A stretch of DNA of 64,000 nucleotides from Streptomyces ardesiacus (GTDB lineage Bacteria > Actinomycetota > Actinomycetes > Streptomycetales > Streptomycetaceae): the NCBI RefSeq assembly GCF_003112575.1, contig NZ_BEWC01000007.1, positions 62,001 through 126,000 of the forward strand, read 5' to 3'. Positions 1-8,312 of the stretch are shown here, piece after piece. The notes under the pieces are model-generated. The model worked only from the letters and a program-made list of their open reading frames with translations, did no database searches and was not told the DNA's origin. The position numbers were made by a program, and so were the translations under genes. The number at the start of each line of letters is the position of its first letter. Within the stretch, counting starts at the first letter, position 1.

Positions 1-53
1 GAGTGGCGGGCACCACCCTCCCGCGGCCCGGGCGTCGAGTGGCGGGCACCACC
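1..53. repeat. 36-bp direct repeat at the window edge
   Basis: The 17-base string gagtggcgggcaccacc occurs at 1-17 and again at 37-53, and the bases between are also GC-rich. The array may continue left of the window. I see no gene in 1-124, and its function is unknown. Confidence 0.6.
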
Positions 54-124
54 ACCTCGCGGCCGGGAATTGTGTGACGGGCCCACGTGCCCGGGGTCCC
101 GCTTCCTTCCTACGGTGTTCCGCC

Positions 125-934
125 ATGGACAGCACCGAGAACCCCGCCGGCGGCCCGGACCGGCACCCCCGCCCGGGCGCCACCGCCGCCCGGTTCCTGG
201 CGGGACGCAAGGCCCTGGTCACCGGGGCGGCCGGCGGGATCGGCCGGGCCTGTGCCGAGGCCTTCGCGGCGGCGGGCGCCGACGTGTACGTCGTGGACCT
301 GGCCGCCGGGGCCGCCGGGGAGGTGGCGGCGGCGACCGGCGGCACCGCGATCGTGGCCGACCTCGCCGACCCGGAGGCGGTGGAGGCGCTGCCCGACGAC
401 GCCGACATCGTGGTCAACAACGCCGGCCTCCAGCACGTCGCCCCCGTCCACGCCTTCCCGATGGACCGCTTCGCCCTGATCCAGCGGGTGATGGTGGAGG
501 CACCCTTCCGGATCGTGCGCCGCACCCTGCCGCACATGTACGCGCGGCAGTGGGGCCGCGTCGTCAACATCTCCTCCGTGCACGGCCTGCGCGCCAGCCC
601 CTACAAGTCGGCGTACGTCATGGCCAAGCACGCCCTCGAAGGGCTCAGCAAGGTGGTCGCGCTGGAGGGTGCCGCCCACGGTGTCACCAGCAACTGCCTC
701 AATCCCGGCTACGTCCGCACCCCGCTCGTCGAGGACCAGATCGCGGACCAGGCGCTCGCCCACGGCATCCCGGAGGACCAGGTCGTGGACCGGGTCCTCC
801 TCGACCGGACCGCGATCAAGCGGCTGGTCGAGCCGGCGGAGGTCGCCGCGGCGGCGGTGTGGCTCTGCGCCGGGAACACCGGCTGCGTCACGGGCTCCTC
901 GCTGCCGATGGACGGCGGCTGGACGGCCCACTGA
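125..934 (+). CDS. 3-hydroxybutyrate dehydrogenase (SDR family)
   Basis: This is a 269-residue classical short-chain dehydrogenase that should interconvert 3-hydroxybutyrate and acetoacetate with NAD in the cytoplasm. Visible motifs are the dinucleotide-binding TGAAGGIG (33-40), NNAG (98-101), the catalytic Ser in NISSVHG (about 150) and YVMAK (Tyr164, Lys168), and a C-terminal substrate-side segment typical of the D-3-hydroxybutyrate subgroup. The length is normal for the family. The ATG at 125 lacks a clear ribosome site; an in-frame GTG at 74 is the alternative. A transporter and a PucR-type regulator follow on the same strand, suggesting a small module for a ketone body or other short organic acid. 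The family call is secure; the exact substrate is inferred. Confidence 0.85.
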   Translation: MDSTENPAGGPDRHPRPGATAARFLAGRKALVTGAAGGIGRACAEAFAAAGADVYVVDLAAGAAGEVAAATGGTAIVADLADPEAVEALPDDADIVVNNAGLQHVAPVHAFPMDRFALIQRVMVEAPFRIVRRTLPHMYARQWGRVVNISSVHGLRASPYKSAYVMAKHALEGLSKVVALEGAAHGVTSNCLNPGYVRTPLVEDQIADQALAHGIPEDQVVDRVLLDRTAIKRLVEPAEVAAAAVWLCAGNTGCVTGSSLPMDGGWTAH

Positions 935-944
935 GACCCCGCCT

Positions 945-1006
945 CCACCGACCCACCGCGTCTCCCCGTCCCCCACCTCCCCGCCACCGACCCACCGCAT
1001 CTCCCC
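945..1006. repeat. 39-bp spaced pyrimidine-rich direct repeat
   Basis: Two copies of ccaccgacccaccgc followed by (g/a)tctcccc start at 945 and 984, inside the C-rich gap between the dehydrogenase and transporter genes. No hairpin is evident. It looks like a local tandem duplication with no visible regulatory motif. Confidence 0.6.
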
Positions 1007-1106
1007 CGCCCCCCCCACCGCCCACTCCCCCGGACCCGCTCGACCGTCCCCGACGTCCCCCGAGCCCGGTGGATCCGACCCCCTTCGCCCCGAGACGGTG
1101 ACACAC

Positions 1107-2537
1107 ATGGCCAGCGCTCACACCGCCGTGAACGGACCAGGCAGCCCGAAGAAACCGGCCGGCCTCCGCAAGGTCGTCGCGGCCAGTCTCGTCGGCACCA
1201 CCATCGAGTGGTACGACTACTTCCTCTACGGCTCCGCCGCGGCCCTCGTCTTCGGCCGGGTCTTCTTCCCGGAGTCCGACCCGCTCACCGGCACCCTGCT
1301 CTCCTTCCTCACCTACGCCATCGGCTTCGCCGCCCGCCCCGTCGGCGCCGTCGTCTTCGGTCACTTCGGCGACCGCCTGGGACGCAAGAAGCTGCTGGTG
1401 ATCAGCCTGCTGATGATGGGCGGCTCCACCACCCTGATCGGCTGCGTCCCCGGCTACGACACGCTGGGCGTCGCCGCTCCCCTGCTGCTCACCACGCTCC
1501 GCCTGGTCCAGGGGTTCGCGCTGGGCGGCGAATGGGGCGGGGCGGTCCTGCTGGTGTCCGAGCACGGCGACGCCCGGCGCCGCGGCTTCTGGGCGTCGTG
1601 GCCGCAGGGCGGCGCACCGGCGGGCAACCTGCTCGCCGTCGGCGTCCTCTCCCTGATGACCACCGTCCTCAGTGACGACGCGTTCAACTCCTGGGGCTGG
1701 CGCGTCCCGTTCCTGCTCTCCGGCGTCCTGGTCGTGCTCGGCATGTGGATCCGGCTGTCCGTCGACGAGTCCCCGCTGTTCAAGGAGGCGCTGGCGAGGT
1801 CGAAGGAGCGCGCGGCGCGGCAGAAGGCCGAGCAGCTGCCGTTCGTCGCGGTCGTCCGCGACCACTGGCGGGACATCCTGGTCGCGATGGGCGCCCGGAT
1901 GGCGGAGAACATCTCGTACTACGTGATCACCGCCTTCGTCCTGACGTACTGCGTCGAGCACCTCGGCATCGCCAAGCAGCCCGCGCTGAACGCGGTGCTC
2001 ATCGGGTCGGCCGTCCAGTTCTGCCTGATCCCGCTGTTCGGCGCGCTCTCCGACCGGGTCGGCCGCAAGCCGGTCTACCTGGTGGGCGCGATCGGTGTGG
2101 GCGTCTGGTCCTGGGCCTTCTTCGGGCTCCTGGACACCAAGTCCTTCCCGGCGCTCGTCCTCGCGGTGACCGTCGGGCTGGTCTTCCACAGCGCGATGTA
2201 CGCCCCTCAGGCCGCGTTCTTCTCCGAGCTGTTCGCCACCCGGATGCGCTACACCGGCGCCTCCATCGGCGCCCAGCTCTCCTCGGTGGCGGCCGGTGCC
2301 CCCGCCCCGCTGATCGCCACGGCGCTGCTGGGCTCGTACGGGTCCTCCGTCCCGATCTCGGTGTACGTCGGGCTGTCGGCGGTGATCACCGTGATCGCCG
2401 TGGCCCTCGCCCGCGAGACCCGCGGCACCGACCTGGCCGCGGTCGGGCCGGCCGATCCGGCGGACTCCCACGCCGGCACCGGAGCCGGCGCCGGGGTCCG
2501 CCCGGCCTCCGGTCCGACGGAGAACGCGTCCGCCTGA
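1107..2537 (+). CDS. MFS transporter, metabolite:H+ symporter (MHS) type
   Basis: A 476-residue, 12-helix major facilitator. The early EWYDYFLYG segment and the loop-2/3 signature GDRLGRKK, repeated as DRVGRKP in the second half, are typical of the MHS subfamily that carries shikimate, ketoglutarate, proline and similar compounds with protons. The ATG at 1107 was chosen because the helix-1 region starts about 25 residues later. Upstream in-frame codons are low-complexity sequence shared with the preceding spacer. The gene lies 172 bp after the 3-hydroxybutyrate dehydrogenase and 49 bp before a GAF/PucR regulator, so it may import the substrate of that enzyme; this is inference. The C-terminal 30 residues are Gly/Ala/Pro-rich and probably a disordered cytoplasmic tail. 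Confidence 0.85.
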   Translation: MASAHTAVNGPGSPKKPAGLRKVVAASLVGTTIEWYDYFLYGSAAALVFGRVFFPESDPLTGTLLSFLTYAIGFAARPVGAVVFGHFGDRLGRKKLLVISLLMMGGSTTLIGCVPGYDTLGVAAPLLLTTLRLVQGFALGGEWGGAVLLVSEHGDARRRGFWASWPQGGAPAGNLLAVGVLSLMTTVLSDDAFNSWGWRVPFLLSGVLVVLGMWIRLSVDESPLFKEALARSKERAARQKAEQLPFVAVVRDHWRDILVAMGARMAENISYYVITAFVLTYCVEHLGIAKQPALNAVLIGSAVQFCLIPLFGALSDRVGRKPVYLVGAIGVGVWSWAFFGLLDTKSFPALVLAVTVGLVFHSAMYAPQAAFFSELFATRMRYTGASIGAQLSSVAAGAPAPLIATALLGSYGSSVPISVYVGLSAVITVIAVALARETRGTDLAAVGPADPADSHAGTGAGAGVRPASGPTENASA

Positions 2538-2586
2538 CCCCGGCACGCTTGCGGGGTCCTCCCCTCTTCCTCACAATGGTCCGCCC

Positions 2587-4554
2587 ATGCCCACGAACCC
2601 GTCCGTCGCCGCCCACCTGCGCCGGCTCCTCGACCTCCTCGCCTCCGGCGCCCCCGCCGAGGACTTCGGCACCGTCGCCGCCGAGGCGCGGCGGGCCGGG
2701 GTCGGCGGCGACGGTCTCGCGGAGATCGAGCAGGCCACCCAGGCCGCCCTGCGCGTGCACGGCGCACTGCGGCAGCACCAGCGCCGGGAGGCGGAACTCA
2801 CCGCCCTCTTCGACACCGCCGGCGATCTCGCCGCGCTGCGCGACCTGGACGCGGTGCTGCGGTCCATCGTCCGCCGCGCCAGGATGCTGCTCGGCACCGA
2901 CACGGCGTACCTGACGCTGCCCGACGAGGAGGCGGGCGACACCTTCATGCGCGTCACCGACGGCTCGGTGTCCGAGCTGTTCCAGAACCTGCGGCTGCAA
3001 CTCGGCGAGGGGCTCGGCGGCCTGGTCGCGCAGACCGCGCGCCCCTACGCCACGCCCGACTACCGCACGGACGAACGCTTCCACCACACGCCGGGCATCG
3101 ACGCCGGTGTCCTGGACGAGGGCCTGGTCGCGATCCTCGGCGTTCCCCTGCTGCTGGGTTCCGGCAGCGGCGGCAAGGTGATCGGCGCCCTGTTCGCCGC
3201 CGACCGCACGCCGCGCGCCTTCTCCCCGGACGAGGTGGCCCTGCTGTGTTCGCTGGCCAACCACGCCGCCATCGCCATCGACACCGCCAAGGCCATGACC
3301 GACGCGCGGGTCGCGCTGGCCGAACTGGCCGAGGCCAACGCCGTGATCCGGGAGCGCTCGGCCGCCATGCAGCGGGCCGAGGAGTCCCACGACCGGCTCA
3401 GCGACCTGGTCCTGCGGGGCGGTGACGTGGCCGACGTGGCCGCCGCCGTCGCCGACCTCCTGGAGGGCGACGTCACGGTGTTCGACGCCGGCGGCCGGCC
3501 GCTCACCCCGACCGCGCGGAGCGCGGGACGCGGGGCCCCGGGCGCGGCGGGCGGCACGGGCGATGCGGACGCCACGACCGGCCCCGACGCCGCGGCGGCC
3601 CTGGTGCGGGCCGCCGAGGAGTCCCGCGCCACCGCCCACGCGGTGGTCCACGACGGACGCTGGGTGTGCGCGGTGCTGGCCGGGCAGGAGCTGCTGGGCA
3701 GCCTGGTCCTGGCGGGGCGGCCGGACCTGGACGGCCCCGACCGGCGCCTGTTCGAGCGCAGCGGCGTCGTCACCTCACTGCTCCTGCTGCTGCGCCGCTC
3801 GGTCGCCGAGGCCGAGAACCGGGTGCGCGGCGACCTGATCACCGACCTGCTCACGGCCCCCGACCGCGACCCGGCCGGTCTGGTGGCCCGGGGCCGCAAC
3901 CTCGGCGTCGACCTGAACCGTCCTCACCTGGTGCTGGTCGCCTCGACGGACGCGGGCGCACGCGACCGGCTGCCGGGCGCCGCCGTGCGGTACCTGTTCG
4001 GCGGCGACGGCGTCAGCGCCGAACACGCCGGTACGGTCATGCTGGTGCCGGCCGGCGACGCCACGCCGGGCGAGGCGGCCGGCGCCGCCGCCGAGCAGCT
4101 CACCCACCTGGTGGGCGCCCCGGTCACGGTGGCCGGTGCCGGGCCCGCCGCCGGACCCCGTGCCCTCGCCGACGCCCACGCCGAGGCCGCGCGCTGTCTG
4201 CAGGCGCTCAAGGTGCTGGGCCGCCGGGGAAGCGGGGGCAGCGCCGGCGAACTCGGCTTCCTCGGGGTGCTGCTGGGCGAGGACCACGACGTGGAGGGGT
4301 TCGTCACGGCCACCCTCGGGCCGCTGCTGGAGTACGACGCACGGCGCGGCACCCAGTTGGTGCACACGCTGGGCGCCTACTTCGGCTGCGGCGGGAGCCT
4401 GACGCGGGCGAAGGAGGAGCTGCACGTGCACATCAACACGGTGGTGCAGCGCCTGGACCGCATCCAGGCGATCCTCGGCCCCGGCTGGAACAGCCCGGAG
4501 AACGCGCTGGAACTCCAACTCGCGCTGCGCCTGCGCCTGCTGTCCCTGAGCTGA
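2587..4554 (+). CDS. GAF domain / PucR-family (CdaR-like) transcriptional regulator
   Basis: A 655-residue cytoplasmic regulator. A helical N-terminus (about 1-70) is followed by a GAF ligand-sensing domain (about 75-220), a short coiled-coil linker (about 225-275), a variable domain, and a C-terminal PucR-type helix-turn-helix. The last part carries the hallmark HVHINTVVQRLDRI helix and ends with LELQLALRL. PucR/CdaR proteins usually activate or repress adjacent catabolic genes in response to a small molecule. Its position right after the dehydrogenase and transporter genes on the same strand suggests they are its targets. A GAF-PucR regulator of this size next to 3-hydroxybutyrate dehydrogenase is a recurrent streptomycete arrangement in my recollection. 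The ligand is unknown. Confidence 0.85.
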   Translation: MPTNPSVAAHLRRLLDLLASGAPAEDFGTVAAEARRAGVGGDGLAEIEQATQAALRVHGALRQHQRREAELTALFDTAGDLAALRDLDAVLRSIVRRARMLLGTDTAYLTLPDEEAGDTFMRVTDGSVSELFQNLRLQLGEGLGGLVAQTARPYATPDYRTDERFHHTPGIDAGVLDEGLVAILGVPLLLGSGSGGKVIGALFAADRTPRAFSPDEVALLCSLANHAAIAIDTAKAMTDARVALAELAEANAVIRERSAAMQRAEESHDRLSDLVLRGGDVADVAAAVADLLEGDVTVFDAGGRPLTPTARSAGRGAPGAAGGTGDADATTGPDAAAALVRAAEESRATAHAVVHDGRWVCAVLAGQELLGSLVLAGRPDLDGPDRRLFERSGVVTSLLLLLRRSVAEAENRVRGDLITDLLTAPDRDPAGLVARGRNLGVDLNRPHLVLVASTDAGARDRLPGAAVRYLFGGDGVSAEHAGTVMLVPAGDATPGEAAGAAAEQLTHLVGAPVTVAGAGPAAGPRALADAHAEAARCLQALKVLGRRGSGGSAGELGFLGVLLGEDHDVEGFVTATLGPLLEYDARRGTQLVHTLGAYFGCGGSLTRAKEELHVHINTVVQRLDRIQAILGPGWNSPENALELQLALRLRLLSLS

Positions 4555-4681
4555 CGCCCGCCACGGCCCGATCACCCGTGACACGCATCACGTAAAGAAG
4601 ATGTGAAAATAGCGCAACCGTTCGTGTGCCCTGCCGGTCAAGCAGGGCGACGCATCGGTCACTTCCTCCTCTGAGGTACAC

Positions 4682-5710
4682 ATGAGAATTCGCCGCTTTC
4701 TGGCTGTCGCCGCCGCGACGGCCGTGACAGCCCCGGTCGCTCTGCTCGTGGCCCCGGCCGCCCACGCGACGGATGACAGCCCTTCGCCCACCGTCTCCGA
4801 GACGGCTCCCTCCCAGGAGGAGTCCACGCCCGCGGCGGACGACACCTCCGCCGCGGCCGACGACACGACCCCGGCCACCGACGAGTCGACCCCCGCGGAC
4901 GACGAGTCGACCCCGGCCGCCGGCGACCCGGCGGCGCCGGGCACCTCGCCCTCGGCAACCGTGTCCGCCTCCCCCTCGGCATCCGCCTCCGCCCCGGCGT
5001 CCGGCCCGGCCGAGTGCAGCGAGGAGGACGTGACGTTCGACGACGACCTGCACACCGGCCTGTCCGGTCTGCCCTCCGAGATCGTCGCGGGCAGCGGCTT
5101 CCACGGCTTCAAGCTGACCGTCGACAACAAGGGCGACAAGGCCTACCACCGGGTCGACCTCGGCGTGTTCGCCGCCCGGATCGACGAGAACGACTTCTTC
5201 GTCGACACCGGCCACCTCACCCTCCAGTACAAGGACCCGGCCACCGGCGCCTGGACCGACATCTCCCTCGCCCAGGACGACGAGGGCGCCGGCTACCTCG
5301 GCTACACCGACGTCCGCGCCAAGGAGTCGTTCTCCGTCGACCTGCGCCTGGCCGTGGACGCGAAGGCGCCGTCCGGCCTCGGCTTCGCCATCAGCATCGG
5401 CGTGTACGCCGACGACGAGGGCAACTGCGTCTTCTCCGGCGACGACGGCTACTACGAGTTCGACATCCTCGCCGCCGGGACCACCCCCGCCGACACCGGT
5501 GACGCCAAGCCGCAGGGCGGCAGCAAGCCGCTGCCGGTCAAGCCCGTGGGCGACACCCGGATCGACCCGCAGGGCCGCCTCGCCGCGACCGGCTCCAGCT
5601 CCGCCCTCCCCGCCCTCGCCCTCGCGGGCGGCGCCGCCGTCGCCCTCGGCGTCGGCACGATGTTCGTCGTGCGCCGCCGCAGGACCACCGGCTCCGGCGC
5701 CACCGCCTGA
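4682..5710 (+). CDS. LAxTG sortase-anchored surface protein
   Basis: A 342-residue secreted wall protein. Residues 1-29 form a signal peptide (RIRR, hydrophobic core, cleavage after AHA). Residues 30-115 are a Thr/Ser/Pro/Ala/Glu-rich stalk with repeated DDxTxA-like units. Residues 115-260 form a compact domain with two cysteines, probably an all-beta ectodomain. The C-terminus has the sorting signal: LAATG (300-304), a hydrophobic helix and an RRRR stop. LAxTG is recognised by class E sortases in Streptomyces, so the mature protein should be linked to peptidoglycan. No sortase gene lies nearby, and a terminator hairpin follows the stop. The ectodomain function is unknown; adhesion or matrix roles are guesses. 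Confidence 0.88.
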   Translation: MRIRRFLAVAAATAVTAPVALLVAPAAHATDDSPSPTVSETAPSQEESTPAADDTSAAADDTTPATDESTPADDESTPAAGDPAAPGTSPSATVSASPSASASAPASGPAECSEEDVTFDDDLHTGLSGLPSEIVAGSGFHGFKLTVDNKGDKAYHRVDLGVFAARIDENDFFVDTGHLTLQYKDPATGAWTDISLAQDDEGAGYLGYTDVRAKESFSVDLRLAVDAKAPSGLGFAISIGVYADDEGNCVFSGDDGYYEFDILAAGTTPADTGDAKPQGGSKPLPVKPVGDTRIDPQGRLAATGSSSALPALALAGGAAVALGVGTMFVVRRRRTTGSGATA

Positions 5711-5723
5711 CACCCCTCACCAC

Positions 5724-5761
5724 CGGAAGGGCCGCGCCGCGGAACCGGCGCGGCCCTTCCG
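5724..5761 (+). terminator. Factor-independent terminator-like hairpin
   Basis: A perfect 15-bp GC-rich stem (left arm 5724-5738, right arm 5747-5761, 8-base loop) starts 14 bp after the stop of the sortase substrate gene. There is no long U tract, as is common in Streptomyces. It separates that gene from the DUF488 gene. Confidence 0.8.
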
Positions 5762-5937
5762 CCGTGGCCGAGAAGGGGCCCGGGGCCGAGTGGCGCCGCC
5801 GCGCTCGCGTGGGACTCTGGAAGGCGTACCGCCGCAGAACGGAACGGAGCGACGCGCATGGCGAGCGAGACGTCCCCGGCAGGGCCGACGGCGACGCCCG
5901 GCACCGGGGCGCGGCGCTGACGACGGCGCGGGAAGCG

Positions 5938-6480
5938 ATGTGCGGCCCCGTCCACACGATCGGGCATTCGACGCGCGGCTTCGACGACGTGCTGGAGATG
6001 CTGCTCGGTCACGACGTCACCTGTCTGGTCGACGTCCGTTCCTTCCCTTCGTCGCGGAAGCATCCCCAGTGGAATCAGTCGGCCGTCGTCGCGCGTCTTC
6101 CGTCCGGCATCGGGTACCGCTGGATCCCGCGGCTCGGAGGCCGGCGCCACACCCCCAAGGGAGTGCCCAGCCCCAACGGCGCGTGGCGCGTGAAGGCGTT
6201 CCGCGACTACGCCGACTACATGGCGGGGGACGAATTCGCCCGGGGACTGGAGGAGTTGCTCGGGCTCGCCCGGCGCGGGCGGCCCGCGATCATGTGCAGT
6301 GAGGCGGTGCCGTGGCGCTGCCACCGCCGTCTGATCACCGACGCGCTGCTGGTCGCCGGGGTGGAGGTGGTGCACATCATGTCGAGGACGGCCACGAGGC
6401 GGGCCGTGCTGAACGAAAACGCCCGGGTCCGCGACGGCCACCTGGTCTACCCGCCGCCGGCCGGGCAGGAACCGCCGTGA
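5938..6480 (+). CDS. DUF488 family protein
   Basis: A 180-residue cytoplasmic DUF488 protein. The family markers are present: IGHSTRG at the N-terminus, DVRSFPSSRKHP, the WIPRLGGRR segment, and CSEAVPWRCHR with its conserved cysteines. The family is widespread, sometimes next to redox or nucleic-acid genes, but has no firm biochemical role. The ATG at 5938 follows GGAAG and begins just before the conserved core. The reading frame is open upstream to 5764, but that part looks non-coding. A separate 20-codon frame (5858-5920) with its own GGAG lies just upstream and could be a leader peptide. A minus-strand gene converges from the right (stop at 6515). Confidence 0.8.
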   Translation: MCGPVHTIGHSTRGFDDVLEMLLGHDVTCLVDVRSFPSSRKHPQWNQSAVVARLPSGIGYRWIPRLGGRRHTPKGVPSPNGAWRVKAFRDYADYMAGDEFARGLEELLGLARRGRPAIMCSEAVPWRCHRRLITDALLVAGVEVVHIMSRTATRRAVLNENARVRDGHLVYPPPAGQEPP

Positions 6481-6514
6481 CCCTCCTCGACGGCCACGGC
6501 GATCGCGTCCCGGC

Positions 6515-7423
6515 TCACCGCGTCCGGACGGAAGTGACCTCGTAGACCACGGACGCGCTCCGCGCCGCGCCGCGGCACGTCAGCCGGGTCGGCGGGACGC
6601 GGCGGGCCCGTACCTCGACGTCGAAGTCCGCCCGTCGTGCCGAGCGGCCCGTGACACGGATCTGCCAGCGGTCGCCCTCGCGGACCGTTTCGGTGACCGC
6701 GTAGTCGTGCCGGCCGGCCGGACCGGCGTGCCGGAGCACGGCCTCGACGGCGGCCTGCTGCGGCGGGAAGAGGTCCGTGTATCCGCGCAGGTGCTCCGGC
6801 CCGATCCGGCCGGCCAGATGCTCCTCGATCACCGCGACGGACGAGGTGCCGTCGAGCCCTCCGTAGTAGACGCCGTCGGGCGCGACGAGGACGTTCGCGG
6901 CGTACCTGTCGCCGCCGACGTGCGCGCACTCCCAGACCAGGTCCGGCCACCGCTCGCTCAGCGCACGGGCCACGGGCCGTCCGCGCACCGCGCAGCACGG
7001 GTCGTGCTGACCGTGCGCGCAGACGAGGACCACGGGCGGAAGACCGGCGTCTCCCGGGGCGTCGAGGGCCTCCGCGACCTGGGCCAGGTCCGCGTCCGAG
7101 TGCCAGGTCCCCCAGAGTTGCCGATGGGCGCCGGAGGGCTCGTGGCGCAGTACGGCCCAGCGCGCCGCGGAGTCCCGGGAGGAGCGACGGCCGTGCCGCC
7201 GCACCAGCAGAACCCGCGCCCGCACGGCCTGGGCGGCGCGGTACACCCGTGCCTTGACGTCGGGTTGGAGGCCGAGTCCGTCGAACCCGTTGGCCGGCCA
7301 GCCCCCTCGGTGTTCGACGAGGACCCAGACGCCGCCGTACGGTGCCGTGCCCGCGATCGGGTCCCCGCGCTCCCGAGCGGCGTCGGAGCAGAAGAAGGGG
7401 CCTGCCGCGTCCACGGCGGGCAT
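6515..7423 (-). CDS. Suc_Fer-like (sucrase/ferredoxin-like) thioredoxin-fold protein
   Basis: A 302-residue protein of the Suc_Fer-like family, whose members resemble thioredoxin-fold [2Fe-2S] ferredoxins. The key region is CAHGQHDPCCAVRG followed by WECAHVGGDRYAANV, giving four conserved cysteines and a histidine that could hold an iron-sulfur cluster. The C-terminal 80 residues are a small beta-rich extension. The ATG at 7423 shares its A with the upstream TGA (TGATG), so translation is very probably coupled to the 93-aa gene before it. No partner reductase is adjacent, so the electron donor is unknown. The family call is by motif; a redox role is inferred from the family. Confidence 0.78.
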   Translation of the reverse strand: MPAVDAAGPFFCSDAARERGDPIAGTAPYGGVWVLVEHRGGWPANGFDGLGLQPDVKARVYRAAQAVRARVLLVRRHGRRSSRDSAARWAVLRHEPSGAHRQLWGTWHSDADLAQVAEALDAPGDAGLPPVVLVCAHGQHDPCCAVRGRPVARALSERWPDLVWECAHVGGDRYAANVLVAPDGVYYGGLDGTSSVAVIEEHLAGRIGPEHLRGYTDLFPPQQAAVEAVLRHAGPAGRHDYAVTETVREGDRWQIRVTGRSARRADFDVEVRARRVPPTRLTCRGAARSASVVYEVTSVRTR

Positions 7424-7704
7424 CACGGCGCGGCGGGCACGACGACGCCCGCGCGCAGCAGTCTGCCGACGAGTCCGACGCCGAGGTCTCCGGCCCTGCG
7501 CGGTCTCCCGTCGAGCACGAGGGTGACGGACGCCCGTTCGTCCCCGGAGCACTCGAACCGGCCCACGCGGGTGTACAGGATGCGGCCCTCCTGACGCGCC
7601 TGAAGCCCGTCGCGCAGCCGTACCCGGGAATCGGGACCGAGTCCCTCGACGGCCTCGAACTGGGCCAGCGGCCCAGGGGCGCCGGCCGTCCCTGCCCGCG
7701 TCAT
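7423..7704 (-). CDS. Small hypothetical protein coupled to the Suc_Fer-like gene
   Basis: A 93-residue soluble protein with no domain I recognise. It is preceded by a strong AGGAGGAA ribosome site and its stop overlaps the next ATG by one base, so it is a genuine translated gene in a two-gene operon. The sequence ends in a segment with Gly/Leu/Val repeats (DLGVGLVGRLLRAGVVVP) resembling a small winged or mixed alpha/beta fold. A TACGGT -10-like element lies in the 188-bp gap between it and rnpB, so it may have its own promoter. Co-translation suggests it works with the redox-type protein. Confidence 0.7.
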   Translation of the reverse strand: MTRAGTAGAPGPLAQFEAVEGLGPDSRVRLRDGLQARQEGRILYTRVGRFECSGDERASVTLVLDGRPRRAGDLGVGLVGRLLRAGVVVPAAP

Positions 7705-7892
7705 GGTTCCTCCTGCTGGTCGGGCAGGTGGGGACCGGCTCCCGTCGCGGGTGGGTCACCGGAACGGCGCGGTCTCCCGTGGGCACCCCCCTCAGCCACC
7801 GTAGCCCCGCCCGGCGAAAGCCTCGACTCGGGCGGATGCCCGGAAGAAGCCGTCCCGGCCCGCACGCCGGCGGGAGGACGGGGGAACCCCGG

Positions 7893-8312
7893 GGGGCGGC
7901 AGACGAGTCGGGCTGTACGCCGGGTTCTGTTCCGGAAGGTCCTCGCGGGCCTTCCGGCGACGGCCATCCATCTAGGACCGGCGTTGCCACCGGCCTCCAG
8001 CGGTCTACCCGCGGACTCGGGCGGGCAGCCCTCGATCGTCCGCGCAGAGCGCGTGTTACGGCGCTCCTCTTGACCTTGCTCCGGGTGGGGTTTACCTAGC
8101 TGCCCAGGTCGCCCTGGGCACTGGTGGTCTCTTACACCACCGTTTCACCCTTACCGGGGGCCGAAGCCTCCGGCGGTCTGCTTTCTGTGGCACTTTCCCG
8201 CGGGTCACCCCGGGTGGCCGTTAGCCATCACCCTGCCCTGTGGAGCCCGGACGTTCCTCGGGGAATCCCGTGAGGGACTCCACGCGGCCGCCCGCCCGGC
8301 TCGTCTGCCGTG
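7893..8312 (-). ncRNA. rnpB: RNase P RNA (bacterial class A)
   Basis: The minus strand carries the universal RNase P core: GAGGAACGTCCGGGCTCC near the 5' end, CAGGGTGATGGCTAACG, AGCAGACCGCC, GGTAAGGGTGAAACGG, GGTAAACCCC and the 3' block GCGTACAGCCCGACTCG. The P1 helix is directly visible: GGCAGACGAG (8309-8300) pairs with CTCGTCTGCC (7907-7898). A TAGCAT -10-like element (8324-8319) places the transcription start near 8312. This is the catalytic subunit that matures tRNA 5' ends. Its first ~90 bases overlap the 3' end of the upstream EamA coding region on the same strand. Ends are accurate to about 10 bases. Confidence 0.96.

Noticed and set aside
888..2546. Long minus-strand open frame of more than 500 codons opposite the MHS transporter
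   Set aside because: It mirrors the transporter gene. The composition is His/Gly/Arg/Asp-rich, as expected from the antisense of a GC-biased gene, and there is no recognisable domain or ribosome site.
5858..5920. 20-codon ORF with GGAG just before the DUF488 gene
   Set aside because: Possible leader peptide, but short, in a different frame and of common composition. Not enough evidence to call a gene.
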